The notes beneath the pieces are model-generated. The model did no database searches and had not been told where the DNA came from. It worked only from the letters and a program-made list of their open reading frames with translations. A DNA stretch of 7,010 nucleotides from Bacteroidales bacterium (GTDB taxonomy: Bacteria > Bacteroidota > Bacteroidia > Bacteroidales > UBA3824), in assembly GCA_016287995.1 (NCBI GenBank), contig JAEEXW010000149.1, positions 1-7,010 of the forward strand. The letters are read 5' to 3'. Shown here in pieces: positions 1 through 5,509 of the stretch (within the stretch, counting starts at the first letter, position 1; each line of letters starts with the position of its first letter). The position numbers were made by a program, and so were the translations under genes.

Positions 1-390
1 ATCTGACATATCGATAAATATACTGCCCAGCGTCAGATAGCCCATACCATTCTGTCCTGTAAAGAAATTCTGATTCACAACATCTTGTGCTTCAGCAAAT
101 TTGCCGTCAAAAATCAGTTTCCTGACCTTTGGCAGAGCCGCATTGGCCTTTTCAGGGATGTTGTTGTGCGGACCGCCAGCCCAGAACGTCTCGTCGTTGA
201 GTTGGATTTCCTCGTGCCCCGTGCCGCCGAAAACCATTCCGCCCTGATGCGAGTTGCCGATGGGCAGCGCCTCGGTCCAGGCCTTAGCAGGCTGCGAGTA
301 CCACAACTTAAGTTCTTCATTGTCAGCCTTGTTGCCGCACGAGCAAACCACCGTGCCGACCAATAGCGCAAAAGCAATCTGTTTCTTCAT
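1..390 (-). CDS. GH95 alpha-L-fucosidase-like lipoprotein, N-terminal part (runs off left edge)
   Basis: Reading from the ATG at 390 down to base 1 gives 130 open codons with no stop; the rest lies beyond the window. Residues 1-18 form a lipoprotein signal (MKK, then a hydrophobic stretch, then V15-C16-S17-C18), with C18 the likely lipidated cysteine, followed by a partly acidic stretch (D23, E25, E26) that would suit surface export. From residue 29 the sequence matches the N-terminal beta-sandwich of glycoside hydrolase family 95: LWYSQPAKAWTEALPIGN (29-46), GGMVFGG (50-56), EEIQLNDETFWAGGP (60-74), then a helix with ALPKVRKLIFDGKFAEA. Family members usually have 750-850 residues and release terminal alpha-L-fucose (or L-galactose) from glycans. 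The catalytic (alpha/alpha)6 domain is outside the window, so activity cannot be judged. No Shine-Dalgarno is visible. Codon use is GC-rich, unlike the genes to the right. Family call is from recognition of the sequence, not a search. Confidence 0.88.
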   Translation of the reverse strand, partial: MKKQIAFALLVGTVVCSCGNKADNEELKLWYSQPAKAWTEALPIGNSHQGGMVFGGTGHEEIQLNDETFWAGGPHNNIPEKANAALPKVRKLIFDGKFAEAQDVVNQNFFTGQNGMGYLTLGSIFIDMSD

Positions 391-446
391 ATCAAGTGTG
401 TTTAGTATTAATTGTTTGATGGCCTCAAGCCAACTTATTATCATAA

Positions 447-462
447 ATTAATATATATTAAT
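447..462. repeat. 16-bp perfect A/T palindrome
   Basis: ATTAATATATATTAAT is perfectly self-complementary and lies in the 92-bp gap between the small membrane gene and the fucosidase gene, about 57 bp before the fucosidase start. It could be a regulator-binding site or a weak promoter element, but a short A/T-only palindrome in an A/T-rich gap may also be chance. Confidence 0.35.
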
Positions 463-482
463 ATTACTTAATTCTTTCATTT

Positions 483-773
483 CTAGTTTCTTGGACAAGT
501 ATCCGCGTCATTCTTCATTTTCTTCCTTCCGAACTTGGCTTTCAGCCGTTTAACGCCTTCCACGCCCAGAATTGTCAAGCCGCCGTATTGACAGGTTTTG
601 GCCAGGCCGAAAAGCACCACCCACAGCACGCCTTTGACTTGCGGCGAAAGGAACGGAAAAGCCATCTGCGCAAACGACAGAATGTAGAACGGAATGCAAA
701 GCAGCAGAATCACCACACCCGTCCTGAACGACAGCCCTTTAAGGAAGTTTTTTATCTTTTCTATCACAACCAT
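483..773 (-). CDS. small conserved membrane protein of unknown function (96 aa)
   Basis: The ATG at 773 opens a 96-residue protein. A basic amphipathic start (IEKIKNFLKGLSFRTG) is followed by two predicted membrane helices, about residues 18-37 (GVVILLLCIPFYILSFAQMA) and 47-69 (KGVLWVVLFGLAKTCQYGGLTI), and a strongly basic tail (VKRLKAKFGRKKMKND). The short loop and positive tail suggest a hairpin with both ends in the cytoplasm. I recognise this as a type of short membrane protein common in Bacteroidales, but know no function. The next gene on the same strand is the GH95 fucosidase, 92 bp downstream, so co-transcription is possible. Upstream is a divergent arrangement with the ATPase cassette. 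GC content is high (for example 35 of 60 bases in 601-660), like the fucosidase and unlike everything to the right. Confidence 0.75.
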   Translation of the reverse strand: MVVIEKIKNFLKGLSFRTGVVILLLCIPFYILSFAQMAFPFLSPQVKGVLWVVLFGLAKTCQYGGLTILGVEGVKRLKAKFGRKKMKNDADTCPRN

Positions 774-879
774 TTAAACTCTTGTTAGTTAATGTTTACT
801 GTGCAAATAAACACAAATTCAATCATTTATGAGCTATAGCCAATCATAAATTTTAAGTCGTTATCGCATTTTAAACAAA

Positions 880-936
880 AAAATAGTTTACCAAATGTGG
901 GTAAAAAATTGTACATTTGGTAAACTATTTTTATTT
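880..936. repeat. left copy of 57-bp palindromic direct repeat flanking the ATPase gene
   Basis: Left member of a pair (other copy 2422-2478) that matches at 55 of 57 positions; the differences are A904/C2446 and T912/C2454, both in the loop. The copy is itself a perfect inverted repeat: arms 879-898 and 913-932 (20 bp, AAAATAGTTTACCAAATGT and its complement), separated by 14 nt (GGGTAAAAAATTGT). The loop repeats the GGTAAA hexamer found in the right arm (900-905 and 919-924), so the left arm's TTTACC has two possible partners. It sits in the divergent gap between the small membrane gene and the ATPase, ending 28 bp before the ATPase start. A promoter is built into it (see 908-939), which makes an operator role likely; an element-end role is the alternative. 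Confidence 0.9.
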
Positions 937-939
937 TTG
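908..939 (+). promoter_or_regulatory. Bacteroides-type promoter of the ATPase gene, overlapping the palindrome
   Basis: TATTTTTG at 932-939 matches the Bacteroides -7 consensus TAnnTTTG exactly. ATTG at 908-911 is a 3-of-4 match to the -33 box TTTG with a 20-nt spacer, within the usual 19-21. The -33 element falls in the loop of the left palindrome and the right arm occupies the spacer, so a protein bound to the palindrome would block this promoter. Transcription would start a few bases past 939, giving a leader of roughly 20 nt before the ATG at 965, and the hairpin itself would then not be in the mRNA. Confidence 0.5.
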
Positions 940-1783
940 CAGCGTTAATCAATGGAATATCAGTATGTTAATAGGACGGGTAAAAGAGCAAAAATTGCTG
1001 TTAAATGCATTGAAAGCCGATGAATCGCAGTTTATTGCGGTTTACGGAAGACGGCGTGTGGGAAAAACTTATCTTATTCGGGAAACTTTTCAGTATAAAT
1101 TCGCATTTCAACACGCGGGTTTGCAAAAAGGCGACAAAAAAGAACAGTTAAAAGAGTTCCGCCGCTCGCTCAAAATCGCCGGAATGAAAAATATTCCAGA
1201 TTTTGAGGATTGGTCGGACGCATTTTTTGTGTTAGGACAGTTTTTGGAAACTTTGCCAGAAGGTAAAAAAATTGTTTTTATTGACGAGTTGCCGTGGTTA
1301 GACACGCCAAAGTCAAATATGGTAAGCGCACTTGACCATTTTTGGAACGCATGGGCAACCGCACGAAAGGATATTGTACTTATCGTTTGCGGCAGTGCAA
1401 CTTCTTGGATTATAAGCAAAATCGTAAAAAATTACGGCGGACTTCATAACCGTCTTAACCGTCAGATATATTTAGAACCGTTTTCGCTTCACGAATGTGA
1501 ACTTTTTGCAAATGCTAACAATCTGAAAATGAGCAGAAAAAACATATTAGAAACCTATATGGTTTTAGGCGGGATTCCGTATTATTGGAAGTTTTTGCAA
1601 AAAGAAAATAGTCCGGCTCAAAATATTGATTCTCTGTTCTTTAACAAAAACGGCGAACTAAGAAACGAGTATAATGCGTTATACGTTTCCTTGTTTAAAA
1701 ATCCTCAGCCGTACATCGAAATTGTTGAAGCCTTAGGCAAGAAAAAAGCCGGTATGACACGTCAGGAGATTATTTCTGAAATC

Positions 1784-1796
1784 AAAAAAACGAGGG
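1784..1796 (+). other. frameshift site (A7 run, then CGAGGG) in the ATPase winged-helix region
   Basis: The upstream frame reads AAA AAA ACG AGG GCG from 1784. The family-like continuation needs the -1 frame, reading AAC GAG GGC GGA AAA CTT from 1789 (N-E-G-G-K-L, then TKILEDLEE). The runs A1784-A1790 and G1794-G1796 are the likely places where one base is missing. A -1 ribosomal slip or an extra A added by polymerase slippage on A7 would give the same product as one inserted A. Confidence 0.8.
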
Positions 1797-1824
1797 CGGA
1801 AAACTTACAAAAATTCTTGAAGAT

Positions 1825-2385
1825 TTGGAAGAATGTGATTTTATCCGCTCGTTTCAAGCATTCGGAAAAAAGAATAAAGATACTGTATATCAGTTGATTG
1901 ATAATTTTACGTTGTTTTATTTTAAGTTTATTGACAATCGGAAAATCAAGGAAAATAATTATTGGCAAAAAATGCAGGGAAAACCTGAATACCCTGTTTG
2001 GTGCGGATTGGCTTTTGAGCGGGTTTGTCTTCAACATATAGAACAGATAAAAAATGCGTTGGGAATTTCGGGTGTTATTTGCGGCGTATATTCTTGGAAT
2101 TACCGTTCTCAAACTCCGCAAGAATCAGGCGTTCAGATAGATATGGTAATTGACAGAGATGATAATATAATCAACCTTTGTGAAATAAAATATTCAAAAT
2201 CGGAATACGAAATCACTGCCGCATACGAGAAAGAGTTGCGCCGAAAAGCCGATGTTTTTCAACGTAAAACATTGACACACAAGGGCGTATCTACGGTTAT
2301 GATAACTTCATTCGGGCTTATTGACAATCAATACACCAACGACATTTCACGACAACTTACAATAGATGATTTGTTTAATATGTAA
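1825..2385 (+). CDS. C-terminal part of the ATPase: rest of winged helix plus DUF234 (PD-(D/E)XK-like) domain
   Basis: This frame carries the second part of the split ATPase; family similarity begins upstream, near 1795, and there is no convincing start codon or ribosome site of its own, so independent translation is doubtful. It holds the end of the winged helix (EECDFIRSFQAF, then a K/N-rich wing and VYQLIDNFTLFYFKFI) and a C-terminal domain of about 140 residues beginning WCGLAFERVCLQHIEQI. GVQIDMVIDRDD followed about a dozen residues later by INLCEIKYS matches the Asp...Glu-x-Lys pattern of PD-(D/E)XK nucleases, with the Glu of FERV as a plausible helix acidic residue. DUF234 is regarded as related to that fold. 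Whether it cuts nucleic acid is unknown. The stop at 2383-2385 lies 36 bp before the right palindromic repeat. Confidence 0.7.
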   Translation: MEECDFIRSFQAFGKKNKDTVYQLIDNFTLFYFKFIDNRKIKENNYWQKMQGKPEYPVWCGLAFERVCLQHIEQIKNALGISGVICGVYSWNYRSQTPQESGVQIDMVIDRDDNIINLCEIKYSKSEYEITAAYEKELRRKADVFQRKTLTHKGVSTVMITSFGLIDNQYTNDISRQLTIDDLFNM

Positions 2386-2421
2386 TAAATTAATTGTCAG
2401 TTATTTATAAGTATTTTAATG

Positions 2422-2478
2422 AAAATAGTTTACCAAATGTGGGTACAAAATTGCACATTTGGTAAACTATTTTTATTT
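2422..2478. repeat. right copy of 57-bp palindromic direct repeat, possible bidirectional terminator
   Basis: Second copy of the repeat at 880-936, in the same orientation. The arms are 2422-2440 and 2455-2473 (19 bp, perfect), extended by a G-C pair 2441/2454, with loop sequence GGGTACAAAATTGC. It lies between the convergent ends of the ATPase gene (stop 2385) and the minus-strand FISUMP-like gene (stop 2494). The stem is followed by TTTTT on the plus strand and TTTTC on the minus strand, so it could end transcription from both sides, although its stem is A/T-rich. The -7 box of the left copy is degraded here (TATTTGTG instead of TATTTTTG) and no plus-strand gene follows, so a promoter role is unlikely for this copy. 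Confidence 0.85.
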
Positions 2479-2493
2479 GTGGGGATAAAAAAA

Positions 2494-3309
2494 TTAGTTG
2501 GCAAATCTAACCAACCGAACCGATTGCCTGAAATAACGGAGGTAGCCTCCACCCTGCTTCGCATCGCGGGAACTGAAAATCAAAAAGTCTGCGGCTTCAG
2601 AGTCGTAAGCCGTAGCCGACCAATAGTATCCGCCGAATCTAACACGGAATAAACCCATATCGAAAAGGTAGCCGGCAGAAGGAAGAAACACGGCACCAGC
2701 ACTTTCCATTTTGTTCCAATCAGTAGCGGTGTATTCATTTATGGTTTTGAAATATTCTGGTGCATCATTTTCAGCGAAACCACTTTTAAAACTAACACCA
2801 TTAGGTAATGTCCAATCATCGGGCAATATTACCAATCCTTGTACACCAATTACTTGGGCTACACCAATTTTTGTTTTTTCGCTACGGTTGATTAAATAAA
2901 TCCACTCATCTATGGTAAGGGTTTTCCATTCTGAACCGATGGCAGATTTTTTGGTATCACTCCACTTGTATTTGCGGTTCGATACACTATTGTTCATAGG
3001 ATTGCCGCCTTCAAGCCATGTTCCCCAACCGAATAAATCACGAATGCCTGTGGTACCCGTATTTGCTCCTGAGTGACCAATAGTGTCGTATTGGTGTTCT
3101 GCAAATTGGAATTTTTGTGAGGCTGTGTTGTACTGCAAATTACCTTTTGAAAAATAAACTTTCTTTGTTTCAGAAATAGAAAAAACTCCGGAAATGCAAT
3201 TTTCAGGAATCGTGTCTATGTCCTCATAGGCAACGTTTGCAATACTTGACGATGACGTTGTAAGTACAATAATCAATGCGCTTAGCAACAAAAAACTAAA
3301 TTTTCTCAT
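2494..3309 (-). CDS. secreted FISUMP-like protein (Fibrobacter succinogenes paralogous domain type)
   Basis: The start is taken at the ATG at 3309, which puts a clean signal peptide first (MRKFSFLLLSALIIVLTTSS, likely cut after A24 or A27); a TTG 30 bp upstream would only add residues before it. The mature part of about 245 residues carries the hallmarks of a family expanded in Bacteroidales and Fibrobacter: KVYFSKGNLQY, FAEHQYDTIG, RDLFGWGTW, LTIDEWIYLINR, GLVILPDDWTLP, GAVFLPSAGY, GGYYWSATAYDS and the closing GYLRYFRQSVRLVR. This order fits the FISUMP/DUF1566-like fold seen in exported proteins. The function is unknown; adhesion or binding at the surface is a guess. No lipobox, membrane anchor or type IX sorting tail is visible, so the protein is probably periplasmic or released. 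The ATG is 31 nt beyond a terminator-like stem-loop, and the gene ends 20 bp from the right palindrome. Confidence 0.75.
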   Translation of the reverse strand: MRKFSFLLLSALIIVLTTSSSSIANVAYEDIDTIPENCISGVFSISETKKVYFSKGNLQYNTASQKFQFAEHQYDTIGHSGANTGTTGIRDLFGWGTWLEGGNPMNNSVSNRKYKWSDTKKSAIGSEWKTLTIDEWIYLINRSEKTKIGVAQVIGVQGLVILPDDWTLPNGVSFKSGFAENDAPEYFKTINEYTATDWNKMESAGAVFLPSAGYLFDMGLFRVRFGGYYWSATAYDSEAADFLIFSSRDAKQGGGYLRYFRQSVRLVRFAN

Positions 3310-3340
3310 TTTTTTATAAATATTGATTAATAAAAACAAA

Positions 3341-3385
3341 AATCCCTTGCGGACAATAGTTTTTTGCTGTTGTCCACAAGGGATT
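3341..3385 (-). terminator. terminator-like stem-loop in the leader of the FISUMP-like gene
   Basis: The arms AATCCCTTGTGGACAA and TTGTCCGCAAGGGATT (minus-strand reading) form a 16-bp stem with a 13-nt A-rich loop. The one non-Watson-Crick pair is a G-U wobble in minus-strand RNA but an A-C mismatch in plus-strand RNA, which points to the minus strand. On that strand the stem runs straight into a U-rich tract (ATTTTTGTTTTTATT), the form of an intrinsic terminator. No minus-strand gene lies upstream for it to terminate, and it sits 31 nt before the ATG at 3309, so it may act as an attenuator or leader structure. Confidence 0.6.
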
Positions 3386-3594
3386 CGCTAAATTTTTCAG
3401 AAGAAGTAAAATGTAAAACACTTTTTACCCCCCCAGTTTATATTTTGTAAAGTTTGATATATGTTAGATTTTTTCATCTTTATCTGTATTGGTTTATTTA
3501 TAGCGCGAAGTAAAATTAAATAATTTTAACAAACAAAGATTTGAGGTTAAGTTAGTGTTAAATTGGTAAAGTTGATAAGTATTTTGTTTGTATT

Positions 3595-3626
3595 TTAGGT
3601 TCGTTGCAAAAAATTCCCTATTTTTG
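3595..3626 (+). promoter_or_regulatory. Bacteroides-type promoter of the lipoprotein gene
   Basis: TATTTTTG at 3619-3626 is an exact TAnnTTTG -7 box. TTAG at 3595-3598 matches three of four bases of the -33 box with a 20-nt spacer. It ends 24 bp before the ATG at 3651, giving a short leader. The -7 octamer is the same as that of the ATPase gene. Confidence 0.5.
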
Positions 3627-3650
3627 TAAAAAACTTATACTTTAATAATT

Positions 3651-4217
3651 ATGAAACAGACATTAAATTTATTAGTACTTTTTTCCGTTTTGATACTTTC
3701 GTCGTGTTCTAACGGACAAAAACAAAATACAGCCGCACCTGCCGCTATGAAAGCCGCAACTTCCGTTCCCGTAACGGATACTGTCCCGAAAGCCTTTGAT
3801 TTAAAGGACGTTGCAAAGGCCTTAAACACGGGGCATGAAAGTGGTTTTGTATACAAAGACAACGGCGGAAAAGTTTCTTACCAAAAAGACGGAAACAACA
3901 TAACTTATAAACTTCAAGCCTATCCGTTTAAAGACAACAGCGGTTGGAAAATCTACATTTCAAAAGTTACAGAGAAAAACTCGTACTACACCGACGAACT
4001 TTCCGCAATGGTATTTCAAGACGGCAAACTCTCCGCCGCTGAAACCGAACCGCAGTTCAAACGCCTCACTCAAATCAGCAACGGCAACGACGAAATCTTC
4101 TCTTTCAGCGAAAATTCGATACACTGTTTCGTCTATGTTGACAAAGGCGATACAATGACGGACGAAGAATATGTTTACGTTTGGGACGGCGGAGCGATGA
4201 TTGACCGCCCGTGGTAA
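3651..4217 (+). CDS. lipoprotein of unknown function (188 aa)
   Basis: The protein begins with a classic lipoprotein signal, MKQTLNLLVLFSVLILSSC, with lipobox L16-S17-S18-C19. The mature part starts with a low-complexity Q/A/P/T-rich linker (about residues 22-46) that would hold the domain away from the membrane, then a compact domain of about 140 residues rich in aromatics and charge (VSYQKDGNNITYKLQAYPFKDNSGWKIYISKV; FSFSENSIHCFVYVDKGDTMTDEEYVYVWDGG). The alternating pattern suggests mostly beta strands. I do not recognise the family. There is no acidic stretch after the cysteine, so surface export is not indicated and a periplasm-facing lipoprotein is more likely. It has its own promoter and is followed after 56 bp by waaA, which also has a promoter-like site, so the two are probably separate units with possible read-through. 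Confidence 0.75.
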   Translation: MKQTLNLLVLFSVLILSSCSNGQKQNTAAPAAMKAATSVPVTDTVPKAFDLKDVAKALNTGHESGFVYKDNGGKVSYQKDGNNITYKLQAYPFKDNSGWKIYISKVTEKNSYYTDELSAMVFQDGKLSAAETEPQFKRLTQISNGNDEIFSFSENSIHCFVYVDKGDTMTDEEYVYVWDGGAMIDRPW

Positions 4218-4222
4218 TTTTT

Positions 4223-4260
4223 TTTTAAATTTTCAAATTTAATTTTTAACTTTGCGGAGG
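4223..4260 (+). promoter_or_regulatory. promoter and ribosome site of waaA
   Basis: TAACTTTG at 4247-4254 is an exact TAnnTTTG -7 box; the -33 position (4223-4226, TTTT) lies in a T-rich run and matches three of four. GGAGG at 4256-4260 follows directly, 13 nt before the ATG at 4274, a rather long gap for a Shine-Dalgarno sequence but the only clear purine-rich site before any start in the window. Confidence 0.4.
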
Positions 4261-4273
4261 AAAAATTAAAAAA

Positions 4274-5509
4274 ATGTTTTTGTATACCTTAGGAATCAAA
4301 TTGTACAATCTTGGTGCAAAAATGATTGCACCGCTTAATGAAAAGGCAAAACTCTACTCAAAAGGCAGGGAAAATTTGTTTGAAAATTTACGCCAGAAAG
4401 TAAAGCCGACTGATAAAAATGTTTGGTTTCATGTAAGTTCATTGGGCGAATTTGAGCAGGGACGGCCTGTTATGGAAAAATTCCGCGAAAAAAATCCTGA
4501 TTTTAAAATCATTCTGACATTTTTTTCTCCCTCTGGTTACGAGGTCAGAAAAAATTATCAAGGCGCGGACTACGTTTGCTACATGCCCGCCGATACGCCT
4601 AAAAACGCCAAAAAGTTTCTCGACATAGTTAATCCGAAAGCGGTTTTCTTTGTAAAATACGATTTTTGGTACAACTTTTTAAGCGAAGTACATTCAAGAA
4701 ATATTCCTTTGTATATCTTCTCAACGATTTTTAGGAAATCGCAGGTATTTTTTAAATGGTACGGCGGAAAATACAAAAAAGTTTTGGGCTTTTTCACTCA
4801 TTTGTTCGTTCAGGACGAAAACTCCGTAAAACTTTTAGCAGAAAACGGAATCATAAACGTTACGATAGCGGGCGACACCCGTTTTGACCGTGTTTGTCAG
4901 ATAACGCAAAACGCCGAAAACATTCCGCTTGTGGACAAATTTGTTGAAAACAATCGCGTTATAGTTGCGGGGTCAAGTTGGCCGCCTGACGAGAATATGA
5001 TTTTTTCTGCGTTGGAGCAATTAAAAACCAAGCATAAAATAAAACTCATTATCGCACCTCACGAAATTCATGAAGGTCATTTATCTTCGATAGAGAAATC
5101 GCTGAAATTTAAGCATATAAGATTTTCCAAAGCAAATGAAACTTCAATTCAAGATTATGAAGTTTTGATAATTGATAATTTTGGAATGTTGTCGCGGCTC
5201 TATAAATACGCTGAAATAGCATACGTGGGCGGTGGTTTCGGCGCGGGAATACACAATATTTTGGAGGCTGTAAGTTATGGTATACCGGTGGTTTTCGGTA
5301 CTAATTACAGACGTTTTAAAGAGGCAGTGGATTTGGTTTCGCTTGGCAGCGCGGCAACAATCAGAAATTCAGAAGAATTGTATTCCGTTTTTGATAGGTA
5401 TTTGTCGGACAAATCGCTTTTGGAAAGAGCCGGCGAAATTTCAACAACTTATGTTAACAAAAATCTCGGTGCGGCAGACAAAATTTTGAAAGAAGTAAAG
5501 ACATTATGA
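4274..5509 (+). CDS. waaA: 3-deoxy-D-manno-octulosonic acid (Kdo) transferase, GT30
   Basis: WaaA (KdtA) transfers Kdo from CMP-Kdo to the lipid A precursor, the first step of LPS core assembly, on the cytoplasmic face of the inner membrane. The 411-residue length is normal. Residues 1-20 are a hydrophobic/amphipathic membrane-binding start. SSLGEFEQG (55-63) contains the conserved glutamate E59 that serves as catalytic base in characterised members. FFSPSGYE (83-90) corresponds to the TxTPTG region, and PKAVFFVKYDFWYNF (121-135) is a further family signature. The CMP-Kdo-binding C-terminal Rossmann domain shows GDTRFDRV (200-207), AGSSWPPDE (232-240), APHE (261-264), DNFGML (301-306) and VGGGFGAGIHNILEAVSYG (318-336). 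The gene is intact and followed by a VTT membrane protein overlapping by 4 bp, forming an envelope operon. Confidence 0.96.
   Translation: MFLYTLGIKLYNLGAKMIAPLNEKAKLYSKGRENLFENLRQKVKPTDKNVWFHVSSLGEFEQGRPVMEKFREKNPDFKIILTFFSPSGYEVRKNYQGADYVCYMPADTPKNAKKFLDIVNPKAVFFVKYDFWYNFLSEVHSRNIPLYIFSTIFRKSQVFFKWYGGKYKKVLGFFTHLFVQDENSVKLLAENGIINVTIAGDTRFDRVCQITQNAENIPLVDKFVENNRVIVAGSSWPPDENMIFSALEQLKTKHKIKLIIAPHEIHEGHLSSIEKSLKFKHIRFSKANETSIQDYEVLIIDNFGMLSRLYKYAEIAYVGGGFGAGIHNILEAVSYGIPVVFGTNYRRFKEAVDLVSLGSAATIRNSEELYSVFDRYLSDKSLLERAGEISTTYVNKNLGAADKILKEVKTL

Larger units (their letters stand above)
965..2385 (+). pseudogene. DUF234-type AAA ATPase (archaeal ATPase family), interrupted by a frameshift
   Basis: The ATG at 965 gives the usual family N-terminus MLIGRVKEQ; an in-frame TTG at 917 lies in the repeat and is unlikely. 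Visible motifs: Walker A GRRRVGKT (28-35), Walker B IVFIDE (103-108), a sensor-like strand ending CGSATSW (142-148), and GGLHNRLNRQI (158-168) with candidate arginine-finger residues. A winged-helix segment begins near residue 260 (AGMTRQEIISEIKK). There the frame breaks: this frame continues with unrelated residues to a stop at 1895-1897 (310 aa), while the expected sequence (GGKLTKILEDLEECDFI) resumes one frame back. Adding one base near 1784-1796 restores a protein of about 473 residues, the usual family length, ending in a PD-(D/E)XK-like DUF234 domain. The family is common and often multicopy in Bacteroidota, with unknown cellular role. The gene may be broken, rescued by slippage at the A7 run, or carry a sequencing error. 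Confidence 0.85.
3310..3650. other. 341-bp non-coding divergent region
   Basis: This gap separates the minus-strand FISUMP-like gene from the plus-strand lipoprotein gene. It holds the stem-loop at 3341-3385, a C7 tract at 3428-3434 (G7 on the FISUMP strand) and the plus-strand promoter at 3595-3626. I found no exact TAnnTTTG on the minus strand between 3386 and 3600, so the FISUMP promoter is not identified; AATCTTTG (minus strand, around 3535-3542) is a 7-of-8 match without a clear -33 partner. No small ORF or RNA gene is recognisable in the remainder. Confidence 0.5.

Noticed and set aside
114..377. Overlapping reading frames at 85-366 (plus) and 114-377 (minus)
   Set aside because: Both are shadows of the GH95 frame at 1-390, whose sequence matches a known family and has a lipoprotein signal; they are arginine-rich and low in recognisable content.
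804..811. Minus-strand TTTATTTG as promoter of the small membrane gene
   Set aside because: Only 7 of 8 bases match TAnnTTTG and no TTTG-like -33 box stands 19-21 nt upstream.
917..964. In-frame upstream TTG start for the ATPase, adding 16 residues
   Set aside because: It lies in the palindrome arm and overlaps the -7 box; the ATG at 965 gives the standard family N-terminus.
1785..1791. A AAA AAC as a classic -1 tandem slippery heptamer
   Set aside because: The ATPase frame is read as AAA AAA ACG here, so the heptamer is not in the phase needed for standard tandem slippage; simple slippage on the A7 run remains possible.
1762..2121. 119-codon minus-strand reading frame inside the ATPase gene
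   Set aside because: It is antisense to clear family-like coding sequence and shows no domain of its own; the same holds for the frame at 1108-1419.
863..2421. Target-site duplication just outside the two 57-bp repeats
   Set aside because: The flanks share only a short ATTTTAA stretch (868-874 and 2413-2419), which is easily chance in A/T-rich DNA and is not abutting the repeats.
3310..3339. In-frame upstream TTG start for the FISUMP-like protein
   Set aside because: It adds residues in front of a complete signal peptide; the ATG at 3309 is the better start.
4225..4242. TTAAATTT/AAATTTAA inverted repeat after the lipoprotein gene as a terminator
   Set aside because: The stem is all A/T and the loop would be only 2 nt, so a stable RNA hairpin is not expected.
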